Source of the DNA: an uncultured Aquimarina sp.
GTDB taxonomy: Bacteria > Bacteroidota > Bacteroidia > Flavobacteriales > Flavobacteriaceae
Direction of reading: 5' to 3'
Length of the DNA: 64,000 nucleotides
NCBI GenBank assembly: GCA_947500505.1
Contig: CANMSL010000001.1
Coordinates: 310,001-374,000, forward strand
The notes under the pieces were generated by a model. The model worked only from the letters and a program-made list of their open reading frames with translations, ran no database searches and was not told the origin of the DNA. Positions 33,777-43,764 of the stretch are shown here, piece by piece (positions within the stretch are counted from its first letter, which is position 1; each line of letters opens with the position of its first letter). The translations under genes and the position numbers were made by a program.

Positions 33777-34676
33777 CTACAACCCCAACTTATCCATAGT
33801 ATCTTTCTCATACCGACTATCTTCTGCTGGATAACGCAGGATGCTTTCATATTTTCCAGAATCCTTGGCAAGTGCATATATTAGGCTCTCGCCTGCATAG
33901 GTGGAAACTTGACCATAGATTGTATCTTCATAAGCTTTCGATGCAGGAACGATTTCCCAACCTTTTTCTTTAAACATCTGTATGAGGTCATCGATAAATA
34001 AGGCTGCTGCCAGATTATGATGTAGAAGCAGTGTATGACTAATGTTTCTACCATTTAATTCTAAAGATAATTTCTCATAAAATTGAGCACGTTCCCAAAT
34101 ATGCTGTAGGTAGTAATCTCTAAAATCACTAATATCTGCATCCGGGTTTTTCCGTAGCCTTTTTAGTAACCTACTATCGATGTACCAATCTGAGGCATCA
34201 ATAGTCACGTATCCATTTCTATATTCTTGATTTTCCAAAAATTTACGGAAGCCATTTATTTTCTCTTCTGTATTTCCTTCTTTTAGGTAGGGAAATCTAA
34301 ATAATTTAGTATAGTTGGAATAGGGTTTTATAATGGAATCAGTCCTCATTAATTCTTCTTTGAAATCTTCTAATGTTACCAATTCATTATTAAAATTGGG
34401 ATGTGTCCAGGTATGATTGGCGATTTTATGGCCGCTATCATCCCAGCTTTTTAGCAGCTGTTTTCCTTTTTCGGTAGTTTTGCCTTGTCCTTTTACAAAA
34501 AACATCGCCTCGACATTGGCATCATCAAGTTTTTGCAAAAGCAAACCATTCCATTCTGCAAAGGTATAGTTGGGGCGGTTACCCAATGCGCCATCGTCAA
34601 AGGTAAAACTCACCTTTGACTGACTGAATAATTGTACAGAAATTAAAAATAGTAGTGTGATTGTAAGCTGTTTCAT
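33777..34676 (-). CDS. Secreted polysaccharide deacetylase (NodB homology)
   Basis: About 299 residues. Signal peptide MKQLTITLLFLISVQLFSQ; NodB motif 1 KVSFTFDDGALGNRPN with two Asp; motif 2 GHKIANHTWTHPNF with the metal-binding His pair; LFRFPYLKEGN resembles motif 3; the late HTLLLHHNLAA supplies a further His. These enzymes de-N-acetylate peptidoglycan, chitin or related glycans. The ATG at 34676 gives the signal peptide; 34697 is an alternative with an ATGA overlap to the upstream barrel gene. Confidence 0.9.
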   Translation of the reverse strand: MKQLTITLLFLISVQLFSQSKVSFTFDDGALGNRPNYTFAEWNGLLLQKLDDANVEAMFFVKGQGKTTEKGKQLLKSWDDSGHKIANHTWTHPNFNNELVTLEDFKEELMRTDSIIKPYSNYTKLFRFPYLKEGNTEEKINGFRKFLENQEYRNGYVTIDASDWYIDSRLLKRLRKNPDADISDFRDYYLQHIWERAQFYEKLSLELNGRNISHTLLLHHNLAAALFIDDLIQMFKEKGWEIVPASKAYEDTIYGQVSTYAGESLIYALAKDSGKYESILRYPAEDSRYEKDTMDKLGL

Positions 34677-34693
34677 TTTATCTGGTTTTAATA

Positions 34694-37087
34694 TCATCGT
34701 CTATCGTATTGCTGTCCTTTTTTACCTTGATAACGCTTTTGGTTCCATCGATAGATAAACGATATATTTAGTTGCGGTACTCGAACTTGAGAAACGATTT
34801 CCTGTGAGAAATTCTCACCTTTCGTCCTTATATTCCATTCCCAGCTATCAAAGATATCCTTAAAATTTAACGCAAGTGAAGCATTATTGTTGAACAAACT
34901 TTTACTCATTCCAAAATCCAATCGATACAATGCTTTTCTGGATAGCTGACCTCTATTATCTGAGCCCCTAAACCTATTTTGAAATTGAAATTTAAAAGAA
35001 TCCAAAATTTTAAAATCCAAGTGTAATCGACCACTTAAAGCAAAACCATTGGCATCAAAAACTGTGTTTTCATAACTTCCGCCTTGATTGTAGTGACTGA
35101 AAATAACCTCATTGTATATACTGAACCATTGCAAAGGTTTGTATCTAAAACCTAATTCAAGACCAATGGTTTCATCGATACCGATATTGACGGTTCTAGT
35201 CACGAAGACTTCTTCTGGATTTCCATTGATGGTAATATTTTCTTTTTGGATAAAAAAGTCCATCGCCTGCTCAGTCCTTCCTAAAAATAGGGCTGGGGTC
35301 ATTGAAAATTTGTTACTCAGTTTAGATTGGTATCCCAATTCAGCAAGAATAACATAGGCGGGATTCACTTCGGGATTCCCTACAAATATGTTTCTGGCGT
35401 CGCTGAAAGAGGAAAAGGATACCAAGGCATTTCTGCTTGGTCTTTGGATTCGGCGTGATAGGGAAAACCGGATGCCATTATCCTCATTAAATTGATAGTC
35501 AATGAATCCAGATGGGAAGATATCGGTATAGCTACGTGATACCTTTTCAGTATTAAAATTAGAAAATATATCGATGGTGGTCGTTTCCGTTCGCAGACCC
35601 ACCTGAAATTTCAATTTGTCAAACCCTTTGGCAAATTGCGCATAAAATGCGGTTATGTTTTCGCTGTAATTGGTGTCATCGGAAAATTCGGGAATAGTCA
35701 CTAACGCATCATTAATGAGTCGTTCTACACTATAATCATTATCAATATCCGTGAACCTGCTTCTTCCACCAAATTCCAGTTGTACTTTGTTTCTTAAGAT
35801 ATGTACATAATCCACAGCGACAGTAAAGCGCTTATCGTTGACGTCATTTTTTATAAAATCATTAGCATTAATTGATGGTTCAGGAAATATATTCTCATCC
35901 AGAATTTCTGAATTTCCATCCTCAATAGAGGATTGCGTGAGTGCACTCAGCTTAAGTTCAGAGCCTTTGTCGTTTAATGCGATTTTGTATTCGCCAGTCA
36001 CTTGAAAGAAATTGTTTTTGAATGCTTCTGAATCTAGACGTTCTGATGATACAGATAAGTTATTGTTCTCAAAGTCGTCGTAGCCAATCAAATGCATAGT
36101 ATTCAAATCGGCGAAGCGATACGTAATGTCTGCCGAAACAGAATGCTTGTCATTGAATTTGTACATACCACCAATATTATTCAGAACATACAATTGTTCT
36201 AGAATTTTTTCTGAAGTCTGAAAGCTTTCCGAGGGAAAAGATTCAAAGTTGTTCAGGGCTAATGAACCGGTCGCTTTTGGTTCTGAATATCCTGTTCCAG
36301 TATTAATATACCACGAATACTTGTCATCCGCACGATTGATATTAATATTCAACCCTGAGTTAATACGTACACCCGAAAAGGCTTCGAAGCTGGCACTCAT
36401 TCTTTTTTTCTTGCCTTTTTTCAGAACGATATTGATAATACCACCAGAACCTTCGGCACTGTACTTTGATGACGGGTTTGTTATTACTTCCACTTTTTCA
36501 ATAGATGCTGCTGGAATGGTTCTTAGCAAAGATGCGGTATCTGTCAATCCGCTAATGCGTCCATCGATTAAGATACGGATACTACCATTGCCCCTAATGG
36601 TCATTTGCCCATCCACTTCTACCTGAACGGAAGGAACATTTTGCATCACATCGATTAAACTTCCACCAGTGACCGAAAGGTCTTTTGAAACATTATATAC
36701 TTTTTTATCCAATTCGATTTTATAATTGGAAGCATCAGAGGTCACCACAACTTCATCAAGGGATACATTGTTATTAATAAGGATGTCCCCAAGGTTTTTT
36801 TGATTTTCAGAATTGCTTACATCCAATAGTGAACGAGTAGGTGGCAATCCTACTATTGATATTTCTAGATGGTAGATTTGCTTCGGTTGGTCAATAGAAA
36901 AATTGCCATTCTCATCCGCCAAGGTTCCATAGATTTTCTCGGGATTTACCACAGCTGTAAAAATAACATTGGCGTATGGCACCGCTTCTTGTTCTTGATT
37001 TTTAATCGTTCCTGAAACTGTGATGTTTTGACAAAACATACTGTAACTGCCCGATAGAAAAAAGAAGAAAAGGAAAATTGATTTCAT
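34694..37087 (-). CDS. TonB-linked outer-membrane beta-barrel protein
   Basis: A 797-residue outer-membrane protein. Signal peptide; carboxypeptidase-regulatory-like domain (about 20-105, ITVSGTIKNQEQEAVPYANV); plug domain (about 120-235, with MQNVPSVQVEVDGQMTIRG and KVEVITNPSSKYSAEGSGGI); then a large barrel of the OMP_b-brl_3 type ending in a Tyr/Arg-rich strand. Such proteins take up or export ligands through TonB energy or assemble surface complexes. Co-directional with the deacetylase downstream and BlaR1/BlaI upstream. Confidence 0.92.
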   Translation of the reverse strand: MKSIFLFFFFLSGSYSMFCQNITVSGTIKNQEQEAVPYANVIFTAVVNPEKIYGTLADENGNFSIDQPKQIYHLEISIVGLPPTRSLLDVSNSENQKNLGDILINNNVSLDEVVVTSDASNYKIELDKKVYNVSKDLSVTGGSLIDVMQNVPSVQVEVDGQMTIRGNGSIRILIDGRISGLTDTASLLRTIPAASIEKVEVITNPSSKYSAEGSGGIINIVLKKGKKKRMSASFEAFSGVRINSGLNININRADDKYSWYINTGTGYSEPKATGSLALNNFESFPSESFQTSEKILEQLYVLNNIGGMYKFNDKHSVSADITYRFADLNTMHLIGYDDFENNNLSVSSERLDSEAFKNNFFQVTGEYKIALNDKGSELKLSALTQSSIEDGNSEILDENIFPEPSINANDFIKNDVNDKRFTVAVDYVHILRNKVQLEFGGRSRFTDIDNDYSVERLINDALVTIPEFSDDTNYSENITAFYAQFAKGFDKLKFQVGLRTETTTIDIFSNFNTEKVSRSYTDIFPSGFIDYQFNEDNGIRFSLSRRIQRPSRNALVSFSSFSDARNIFVGNPEVNPAYVILAELGYQSKLSNKFSMTPALFLGRTEQAMDFFIQKENITINGNPEEVFVTRTVNIGIDETIGLELGFRYKPLQWFSIYNEVIFSHYNQGGSYENTVFDANGFALSGRLHLDFKILDSFKFQFQNRFRGSDNRGQLSRKALYRLDFGMSKSLFNNNASLALNFKDIFDSWEWNIRTKGENFSQEIVSQVRVPQLNISFIYRWNQKRYQGKKGQQYDRR

Positions 37088-37200
37088 TTAAAAAATAGGT
37101 AGAAATTAGAAAAAGAAAGTTCCGTCCGAGGATATCGGATACAAAATAATATTGTGTAAAAATTGAATTTTGGGTTTCGCTTTGGCGAAAGTGAAATTCA

Positions 37201-38526
37201 CTATTCTAAATAGTCTAGAGGATTCACCTGCTTCCCGTTATGTTTGACTTCATAATGTAAATGTGGTCCTGTAGAACGACCAGTATTACCAACGTATCCG
37301 ATGATTTCACCCTTTTTGACCTCTTGATTTCCCTCGATATTAAAACCTTGCAAATGCGCATACCAAGTTTCATAGCCATCGGTATGTGCAATGATGATTA
37401 AATTTCCCCAATCGCCCTCGTTGTTTGCCTTTGCAATGACACCATCTGCAGTTGCAATTACTGGTGTTCCCAAATTTGCTCTAATATCGATTCCTGTGTG
37501 CCGAATATTTTTATTTAACTTAGGGTGCTTCCCCTTTTTTCCAAAGAATGCCGTAATATCTTTCTTTGTTGTATTCTGTACAGGAAATACTGAAGGTGGC
37601 GAGCTTACAACCTGCGAAACAACTTTTATATCGAGATAAGTATTTTCTTGAATTGTTGGTCCTTTAAATGCGGAAATCAACAATACACATAGCGGAAGTA
37701 ATAAAAGGTATGTGAGTTTAGTAATGTTTTTCGATTTTGGTTTTGTCATCATAGTAACTCGTTTTTTTAATGTAGGTTGATTGAAATAATGATATGAGAT
37801 ATTTGGTCTTTGTACAGCAAGACTTTCAAGCAAGAGTTGCATATATTCAGAAGTTTTGACGCCTTTTTTCAGAACACCCTTATCCGCCTGATATTCGTGG
37901 ACGGATTTTAAGGACTTTCTATAGAAATAGACCAAAGGATTAAACCAAAAGAACGCAATGTATACTTCGGTGAGAAGTACATCCCACGAATGCTTTAATT
38001 GAATATGAATCTTTTCGTGTTCCAAAATTTGTTGGTCAAGGTGTTCAAATTTATGTTTGGGAATAAAAATCCATTTGAAATAAGAAAAGATTTCGGAAAC
38101 ATCGGCAAGTATAATTTGATGTCCATCCAGTTTTTGTGCTGTAGCACTTTGCTTCAAGCGATATGTGTTCATCATTGTCATTACAATCCGTAATAAAAAC
38201 AAAGCACATATAGACCAGTAAATAGTTAATAGAAACGTCGAAAAACTTACGGTTGAACTTGACAAAGATTGTTCGAGATTCGGTTCTGGATTTCCTACAA
38301 TTTCAAATGAGATAGGTTCAAAATAAGGAACCTCAATAATTCTAAATGCCTCAGCGGGAAATAATTCCGATGAAAACGGAATGAGTATAGAAACGGGCAA
38401 CATTAAGAGTAATACAGCTCTATTTATAGTATGAAATGTCAACCTTCTCAGGAACAAACTATACAGCGCATAAAGCGTCGCGAATACCAACGTTACTTGT
38501 ATAATATATGGCAATATATTAGTCAT
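37201..38526 (-). CDS. BlaR1-type M56 metallopeptidase fused to a C-terminal M23 (LytM) domain
   Basis: A 441-residue membrane protease. About four helices (about 6-28, 38-55, 93-118 and 260-280) surround an M56 site HEKIHIQLKHSWD (HEXXH). The periplasmic C-terminus (about 320-441) is a complete M23/LytM fold: HTGIDIRANLGTPV with HxxxD, WYAHLQGF, and STGPHLHYEV with HxH. BlaR1 proteins usually carry a penicillin-binding sensor there, so this domain may instead sense or cut peptidoglycan. It overlaps the BlaI-type gene by 8 bp. Confidence 0.92.
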   Translation of the reverse strand: MTNILPYIIQVTLVFATLYALYSLFLRRLTFHTINRAVLLLMLPVSILIPFSSELFPAEAFRIIEVPYFEPISFEIVGNPEPNLEQSLSSSTVSFSTFLLTIYWSICALFLLRIVMTMMNTYRLKQSATAQKLDGHQIILADVSEIFSYFKWIFIPKHKFEHLDQQILEHEKIHIQLKHSWDVLLTEVYIAFFWFNPLVYFYRKSLKSVHEYQADKGVLKKGVKTSEYMQLLLESLAVQRPNISYHYFNQPTLKKRVTMMTKPKSKNITKLTYLLLLPLCVLLISAFKGPTIQENTYLDIKVVSQVVSSPPSVFPVQNTTKKDITAFFGKKGKHPKLNKNIRHTGIDIRANLGTPVIATADGVIAKANNEGDWGNLIIIAHTDGYETWYAHLQGFNIEGNQEVKKGEIIGYVGNTGRSTGPHLHYEVKHNGKQVNPLDYLE

Positions 38527-38902
38527 TCTTATCTTTTAGTTCGGATATTTTGTTTTCAAGCATACCTTTCATTTGTTCAAGTTCTGTAAGGTTTAAATCT
38601 TCGTTATTGGCAAAAAATAAAGCGAATTTACCTGGTGAACCATTAAAAAAGTTTCCTATGACCTCTTTCATATGTTTTTTGAAATACGCCTCTTTTGAAA
38701 TAGTAGCGTGGTATTGTCTTATCTTACCAAAGGACTCATATTTTAAGAACTCTTTTCTTACCAAGACCCTTACTACTGTTGATATAGTTGTATAGGCAGG
38801 TTTGGGTTCTGGAAACTGTTCAACAATATCTTTTAGAAACGCTTTTTCAAGTTTCCAGACATATTGCATTACTTGTTCTTCGGCTTTTGTCAATTCTTTC
38901 AT
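38519..38902 (-). CDS. BlaI/MecI/CopY-type repressor
   Basis: A 127-residue winged-helix repressor: EEQVMQYVWKLEKAFLKDIV, YTTISTVVRVLVRKEFLKYE and ARQYHAT-like wing, then a dimerisation helix. BlaI-type repressors bind palindromic ACTAT/TACTA operators and are cleaved on activation of the BlaR1 partner, here encoded with an 8-bp overlap. Operator-like dyads lie at 38932-38971 just upstream. The likely targets are this operon and perhaps the barrel and deacetylase genes. Confidence 0.93.
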   Translation of the reverse strand: MKELTKAEEQVMQYVWKLEKAFLKDIVEQFPEPKPAYTTISTVVRVLVRKEFLKYESFGKIRQYHATISKEAYFKKHMKEVIGNFFNGSPGKFALFFANNEDLNLTELEQMKGMLENKISELKDKND

Positions 38903-38931
38903 AGGACAAATATATCATTTATTTTTAATTT

Positions 38932-38951
38932 ATGACTATAAATATAGTCAT
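38932..38951. promoter_or_regulatory. BlaI-type operator 1
   Basis: Perfect dyad ATGACTATA-AA-TATAGTCAT, 30 bp upstream of the BlaI-type start. Confidence 0.75.
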
Positions 38952-38971
38952 ATTACTATTTTTATAGTCAT
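38952..38971. promoter_or_regulatory. BlaI-type operator 2
   Basis: ATTACTAT-TTTT-ATAGTCAT, one mismatch from symmetric and directly adjacent to operator 1. Confidence 0.7.
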
Positions 38972-39035
38972 AATATAATTTTGCGACCTATAAACAAGCC
39001 TTTGATTGGTATAATATTTAATCTTTGATTATATA

Positions 39036-39170
39036 ATTCAACACATTCCCCTGCATTCCACGCTTGCCTGCCGAAAAAGGCCAGCAATCACTTCATTTCG
39101 GGAAAAGAGCTTCTCTACCAAAGTTTTGGAAACTGTACCCGATTTCAGCTTGCCATTGTGCTAACCTGGC
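39036..39170 (+). repeat. Interspersed hairpin repeat, copy j (right arm missing)
   Basis: ATTCAACACATTCCCCTGC, an inserted CCTGCCGAAAAAGGCC stretch, TTCATTTCGGGAAAAGAGC, then a degenerate left stem with CCCGATTTCAGCTTGCC. It ends near CTAACC; the right arm is absent. Confidence 0.75.
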
Positions 39171-39260
39171 CTTATTAGACCCAATCACCTAAAGTCACAA
39201 ATTTCTGTAACAAAAAGAAGATTTAATCGTCATTAAGAGATAGCTAAACTCTATTCAAAA

Positions 39261-40505
39261 ATGAAACTATTCAATCTTCGAGTATTACGTACTAGGCCTC
39301 AAATAGGAATTGAAAATTCAATTTTCAGCTTGCGTTATTTTGTTAGTGTTCTTGCACTCGCTTTTACTTCAGCATATTCCCAAGAACCAATTGAGATTAG
39401 GTTTCAACCAAAAGATGATGTTTATGTCTATGAAACGAAAGGCACGGGAACGTCGGGCGAGCTTTATACTGCGGTGATACAAAACTTCGCCATTGTCAAT
39501 AATCAAATGGACAGTCTAACCATAAGAGACGTTTCCATAATGGCAATTAAAGATGGTATTGAAGTGCAGAGGGTGATTGTTCCCAATGAATTCCTTTCCG
39601 CTTCCGCGAAAAAATACCATCAGTTTCAAAACCAAGGCGTTTTGAAGCTTTATGATTTTCAATTTCAAACAAGTAAATATTTAGACGGAATTGATATTGC
39701 AAGCACTACTACTTTATCTAACAATGAAGCACTCATTGTATCTCATCGCACATTACTTTTTCAAAACCTACCTGATTCTATAAAAGTCGAAGTTAAAGCA
39801 CTTGACACAACAGATAATCCTATAACTGCTGAAAACGCATTAGCTGTCATTAATCACAAGTCAGAAAATGAATACTTTTTCCCTTTAAGGGGTATTTGGG
39901 TGGCTGCTGCAGCGCCTTCATTTATTGGGCATCATAGGTGGGCGAGTATACAGGAATTTGCTTTTGATTTTGTAAAACTAGGGGCGAGCGGAAAAACATA
40001 TGAGGGTGACGGGAGCAGGCTTTCTAATTATTATTCCTATGGTGAATCTATTTATTCTATTGGTGCAGGAAAAGTCGTGTCGGTAAGTGATGGCGCAGTA
40101 GAATCAGACAAAAGCCTAAAACAACCCGATGAAACTGAAGAAGCATACTTTATGCGATTGATTAAACATCAACAAAGTCTGCTATCAAAAGGATTTGACA
40201 AAGTTTTGGGAAATCACATCATTATAGAGCACAAAGGCGGTGAATATTCTTATTATGTACACTTAAAAACAGGAAGCGTAGAAGTCAAGTTGGGCGACAC
40301 GTTAACACGGGGACAAAAGATAGCTGAATTAGGTCATAGTGGCAATAGCACCGAACCTCATTTACACTTTCATCTGACAAATGGTCCTGATATGTCGTAT
40401 TCACGTAGTATACCCGTTACTTTTCATAACATTTCCTTATATCCTGAAGACAATGAGCAAATTCGTCATCTTCATAGTGGACAAATTATTATTTGCGATG
40501 ACTAA
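39261..40505 (+). CDS. Secreted M23 (LytM-type) peptidase-domain protein
   Basis: A 414-residue protein with a long N-terminal extension and signal-like segment (YFVSVLALAFTSAYSQ). The C-terminal half is an M23 domain: GHHRWASIQEFAFDF, NHIIIEHKGGEYSYYVHLKT, and HSGNSTEPHLHFHL with HxH. Known M23 enzymes cut peptidoglycan cross-links. Single-gene module between repeats j and k, next to the M56-M23 fusion operon. Confidence 0.88.
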   Translation: MKLFNLRVLRTRPQIGIENSIFSLRYFVSVLALAFTSAYSQEPIEIRFQPKDDVYVYETKGTGTSGELYTAVIQNFAIVNNQMDSLTIRDVSIMAIKDGIEVQRVIVPNEFLSASAKKYHQFQNQGVLKLYDFQFQTSKYLDGIDIASTTTLSNNEALIVSHRTLLFQNLPDSIKVEVKALDTTDNPITAENALAVINHKSENEYFFPLRGIWVAAAAPSFIGHHRWASIQEFAFDFVKLGASGKTYEGDGSRLSNYYSYGESIYSIGAGKVVSVSDGAVESDKSLKQPDETEEAYFMRLIKHQQSLLSKGFDKVLGNHIIIEHKGGEYSYYVHLKTGSVEVKLGDTLTRGQKIAELGHSGNSTEPHLHFHLTNGPDMSYSRSIPVTFHNISLYPEDNEQIRHLHSGQIIICDD

Positions 40506-40635
40506 ATGATACTTAAGTAAAGCATTTATCAGTATTTCACCTCCTAATTATATATCTAAACTGATTGATTATTTGAAAAACTAAGAACAACTGCAACAAT
40601 AAAATACTTCAATTCATTTACATTATTAGATTGCT

Positions 40636-40833
40636 ATCCCACTTAGCACATTCCCCTACATTCTACTAAAAGCTTAACTTCAGGAAAAGAGCTTCGCTAT
40701 AAAGTTTTGGGCACACCTGTTATTTTGCTTCCTTCATTCCGTTAATCCTTCCCGCTTAGGCTGGGAAAGTTCACTTGTCGTGAGTTAAGTCAAAGGGCTA
40801 GATTCCTAAGCCAAAATTGTGAATGAGTCCGCT
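40636..40833 (+). repeat. Interspersed hairpin repeat, copy k (degenerate)
   Basis: CCCACTTAGCACATTCCCCT, AGCTTCGCTATAAAG, degenerate left arm (TTTTGGGCACACC...TTTTGCTTCC), inner stem CTTCCCGC...GCTGGGAAAG, then right stem AAGCCAAAATTGTGAATGA and GTCCGC, with about 30 bp of extra sequence in the unpaired middle. Confidence 0.82.
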
Positions 40834-40987
40834 ATAGGATATAGAAGGAGCTACCGTTATCACGACAAAATAATAGAATAACCTTGTATGTATTTCTGAT
40901 TTAATAAGTTGCGCAAAATTTTTACCTCAAACTGTAACAACTCTGCAATATTTGAATCTTTAAGAGAAAGGACGAAAGTTTAAACCG

Positions 40988-42121
40988 ATGAACAAATACA
41001 TAACATTTTTATTTTCATTATTCATCTTTTTCATAAGTTGTAATGAAAAAAATAAAACAACTCAAAAAACAATCAAATCTCTAACTAATTCAAGTATTAC
41101 CAAGGCTGATTTCACAGCTTTTTTAGAAAAGCAAATGGATTCTCTTCAAATACCTGGTATTTCAATAGCTATTATCAATAATGGTCAAGTTGTTTACAAT
41201 AAAAACCTTGGGTTCTCAAACACATTGACTGGAGACAAAGTTGACGAGCATTCTATGTTCGAGGCAGCCTCACTTTCTAAACCAGTATTCGCATATCTCG
41301 TAATGAAACTATCAGAACGAGGTGCCATCGAGATGTCTAGACCATTACACTTTTATCTTCCACAACCTTCAATGGAGATAGACCAGCGGTACAAGAACGT
41401 AGATGCTTACAGGGTACTTAGTCATTCCACTGGTTTCCCCAACTGGCGCTGGCACGATAAACGTCCAGATTCATTGGATATCAAACGTGGTGATTTTTAT
41501 ATGTTACAAGACCCTGGGCAGGGCTTTACCTACTCTGGTGAAGGCTATGACTATTTAGCACGTGTTATTGCCAGCAATACAGAACATAAAATGAGCGAGT
41601 TAGACAACTTATTCGAAGAACTTGTTCAGAAACCATTGGGCATTGAACATATGTATTACACCTGGGATGAATATTTGTACGAACACAAAGTATATGGACA
41701 TATTGATGGTAAAGTAAACAACCGAAATTGGGGTTCAGGGCTTCCCTACCAAAATTCTTATAAATTTAGCCCTTCTGGTGGATTGCATACCAATGCAGAG
41801 AACTATGCAAAATTTTTGATTGCTATGATGAATGGAAAAGGGCTCTTACCAGAAACGTACAAAGAAATGCTTAAACCACGTACGGTGGTAGAGAGAAGTA
41901 GTAATCGCTATAAGGAAGATGGTAACACACACTGGAGTCTTGGGTTTGCCATAACACCCTTAAAAAATGACACACTTTACAATCACGGAGGAACACATAC
42001 TGACTTTCAATCACAAACGGCCTTTAGTAAAAAATCTAAATGGGGATATGTGTTTTTTGTAAACTGTAAAAAAGGGGATGAACTTAATCAATCCTTAAAA
42101 CAATTCTTCAATATTCAGTAA
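40988..42121 (+). CDS. Beta-lactamase-fold serine hydrolase lipoprotein
   Basis: A 377-residue class C beta-lactamase-like hydrolase. Lipobox FISC; SxxK in EAASLSKPVF; Tyr motif YSGEGYDY; HGG motif in YNHGGTHTDF. The body is otherwise intact, with the LSHSTGFPNW block. Ester, amide or D-amino-acid peptide substrate unknown. It lies after repeat k and shares its module with the broken serine-hydrolase gene that follows. Confidence 0.92.
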   Translation: MNKYITFLFSLFIFFISCNEKNKTTQKTIKSLTNSSITKADFTAFLEKQMDSLQIPGISIAIINNGQVVYNKNLGFSNTLTGDKVDEHSMFEAASLSKPVFAYLVMKLSERGAIEMSRPLHFYLPQPSMEIDQRYKNVDAYRVLSHSTGFPNWRWHDKRPDSLDIKRGDFYMLQDPGQGFTYSGEGYDYLARVIASNTEHKMSELDNLFEELVQKPLGIEHMYYTWDEYLYEHKVYGHIDGKVNNRNWGSGLPYQNSYKFSPSGGLHTNAENYAKFLIAMMNGKGLLPETYKEMLKPRTVVERSSNRYKEDGNTHWSLGFAITPLKNDTLYNHGGTHTDFQSQTAFSKKSKWGYVFFVNCKKGDELNQSLKQFFNIQ

Positions 42122-42141
42122 ATCAGATTTTAAACAATAAG

Positions 42142-43202
42142 ATGAGAAATTTAATAACAACGATTATAATTTGTATACTGACTGTCAATCTGGCTTTAGC
42201 CCAAATCAATCCTGGTAAACAATGGGAAAAAATAGATATATCTAAAACAAAGAGCTAGGATCTGGCTGCGCTAAAAGACTACGAAAACTTTATCATTGAT
42301 AGCACTAAGGTAACAGGATTGATGCTTATCCATAATGGGAAAGTTTTATTTGAATATGGTGATATTGAAGAGAACAGTTATATCGCTTCCTGTAGGAAAA
42401 GCATACTTGCGATACTTTATGGTAAATATGTAGATAATGGTAAAATTGACCTGGATGAAACTATTGGCGAATTAGGTATTGATGACGTAGAGGGTATCTT
42501 GCCCATTGAGAAAACGGCTAAAGTCCGACATCTGATTTCTGCAAGATCTGGTGTCTTTCATCCAGCAAGTTATCCCGGAGGTATGTATGAATACTCGCCA
42601 GCAAGAGGCTCTGTTGTACCAGGGGAATACTGGTTGTACAGTAATTGGGACCTTAACGTGGGCGGCTATGTGTTTGAGCAAAAAACAAAAAGGAATATTT
42701 ATGATGAGATAACTCGACAATTGGCTAAACCTCTAGAAATGCAAGATTGGGACAGAAGCCTACAACGAAAGGATGGTGATCCTGCTTTATCAAAATATTT
42801 AGCCTACCCTATTTGGTTTTCCACTCGGGATATGGCAAGAGTGGGACAACTTATGTTAAACGAGGGAAAGTGGAATGGCAAACAAGTAATTTCTAAAGCT
42901 TGGTTTAATGAAATGATTCAGCAAAGGACTACCCATAAAGAAATAAATAAGAACGTTCCTACCTTTAGAGGCTCTCACGTTAGTATGGGGATAGTTATAT
43001 GTGGTGGTTGTACGAAAATGTAAAAGATCCTCGTATGAAAGGTGCCTACGCCGCTATGGGGTCTATGGGTCAGGGTATTGTCATCGTACCAAATATTGAC
43101 TTGGCAGTAGTCTTTAAAACAAAAGCTGCTTATGACAGATATAATAGCGGTAATACTAGATTAGCTATCGTTGATAAAACGGTAGCACTATATCAAAATT
43201 AG
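42142..43202 (+). pseudogene. Broken beta-lactamase-fold serine hydrolase
   Basis: The reading frame starts with a signal peptide (MRNLITTIIICILTVNLALA) but hits TAG at 42256-42258 (codon 39). The same frame then continues with good hydrolase sequence (SCRKSILAILYGKYVDNGKID, HLISARSGVF) until near 42985, where a frameshift leads into the second frame (MWWLYENVKDPRMKGAYAAMG ... DKTVALYQN). Two independent lesions mean the gene is dead. It lies 20 bp after an intact serine hydrolase. Confidence 0.9.
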
Positions 43203-43289
43203 TTAATCTTTTTGATTGGACTTTATAGACTAGAAAATCGGTAAGTACAGTATTTATCTTATCTATTGTTTAAAGGCTGTAGAAAAAAT

Positions 43290-43424
43290 TTGCCTAACGC
43301 TATTTACAAAATATTGATTGAAGGCAGAACAATAAATGGAATTTTTACAACCGTGTCCATTGACTGCCAAACTGGAACTATTAAAGAAACTAAATTTGAA
43401 CAATCCATAATAATTTGTTTTTAA
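43290..43424 (+). other. Short unassigned reading frame (possible gene remnant)
   Basis: A 44-codon frame opening TTG CCT AAC GCT, with protein-like content (IYKILIEGRTINGIFTTVSI) but no credible ATG. It may be the tail of a lost gene. No family recognised. Confidence 0.25.
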
Positions 43425-43460
43425 GAATTATTATGCGAAACCGTAGACTAATCCAAAACA

Positions 43461-43492
43461 AAGCCTTGCCCTTTTTGAAGGCTTGTATTTTT
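43461..43492 (+). terminator. Hairpin terminator
   Basis: AAGCCTT (43461-43467) pairs with AAGGCTT (43478-43484), followed by GTATTTTT. It lies just before repeat l. Confidence 0.6.
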
Positions 43493-43495
43493 CGG

Positions 43496-43670
43496 CACAC
43501 TTAGCCCATTTCCCTACATTCCGCGAAAAGCTACATTTCGGGCAAAGAGCTTCACTACGAAGGTCTTGGACACAATCCCCAATTTTAGCTTTCCATTTCG
43601 ATAATCCTTCTTGATGCTCTGGGAAGGAACACTACATTCCCGAGCTAAAATCGCGAATTAAGTCCGCTTT
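43496..43670 (+). repeat. Interspersed hairpin repeat, copy l
   Basis: Full copy nearly identical to copy i in its first 100 bp: CACTTAGCCCATTTCCCTAC, TTCCGCGAAAAGCTAC, GAGCTTCACTACGAAGG, GGACACAATCCCC, inner stem ending GGGAAGGAACACTACATTCC, right stem GAGCTAAAATCGCGAATTAA, then GTCCGC. Confidence 0.92.
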
Positions 43671-43720
43671 GCGTTTTACCATAATGACAACTTTGTCTCT
43701 GTGAGACAATGAAATAATAT

Positions 43721-43741
43721 TATATTTGTTACAGATGTAAC
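43721..43741 (+). promoter_or_regulatory. Promoter/leader: TATATTTG box plus GTTACAGATGTAAC dyad
   Basis: -7 box 43721-43728; GTTAC-AGAT-GTAAC is a perfect inverted repeat starting at the last G of the box. Same unit as at 31914 and 44794. Confidence 0.7.
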
Positions 43742-43764
43742 AATTTCACCTTGAATCAACAAAA

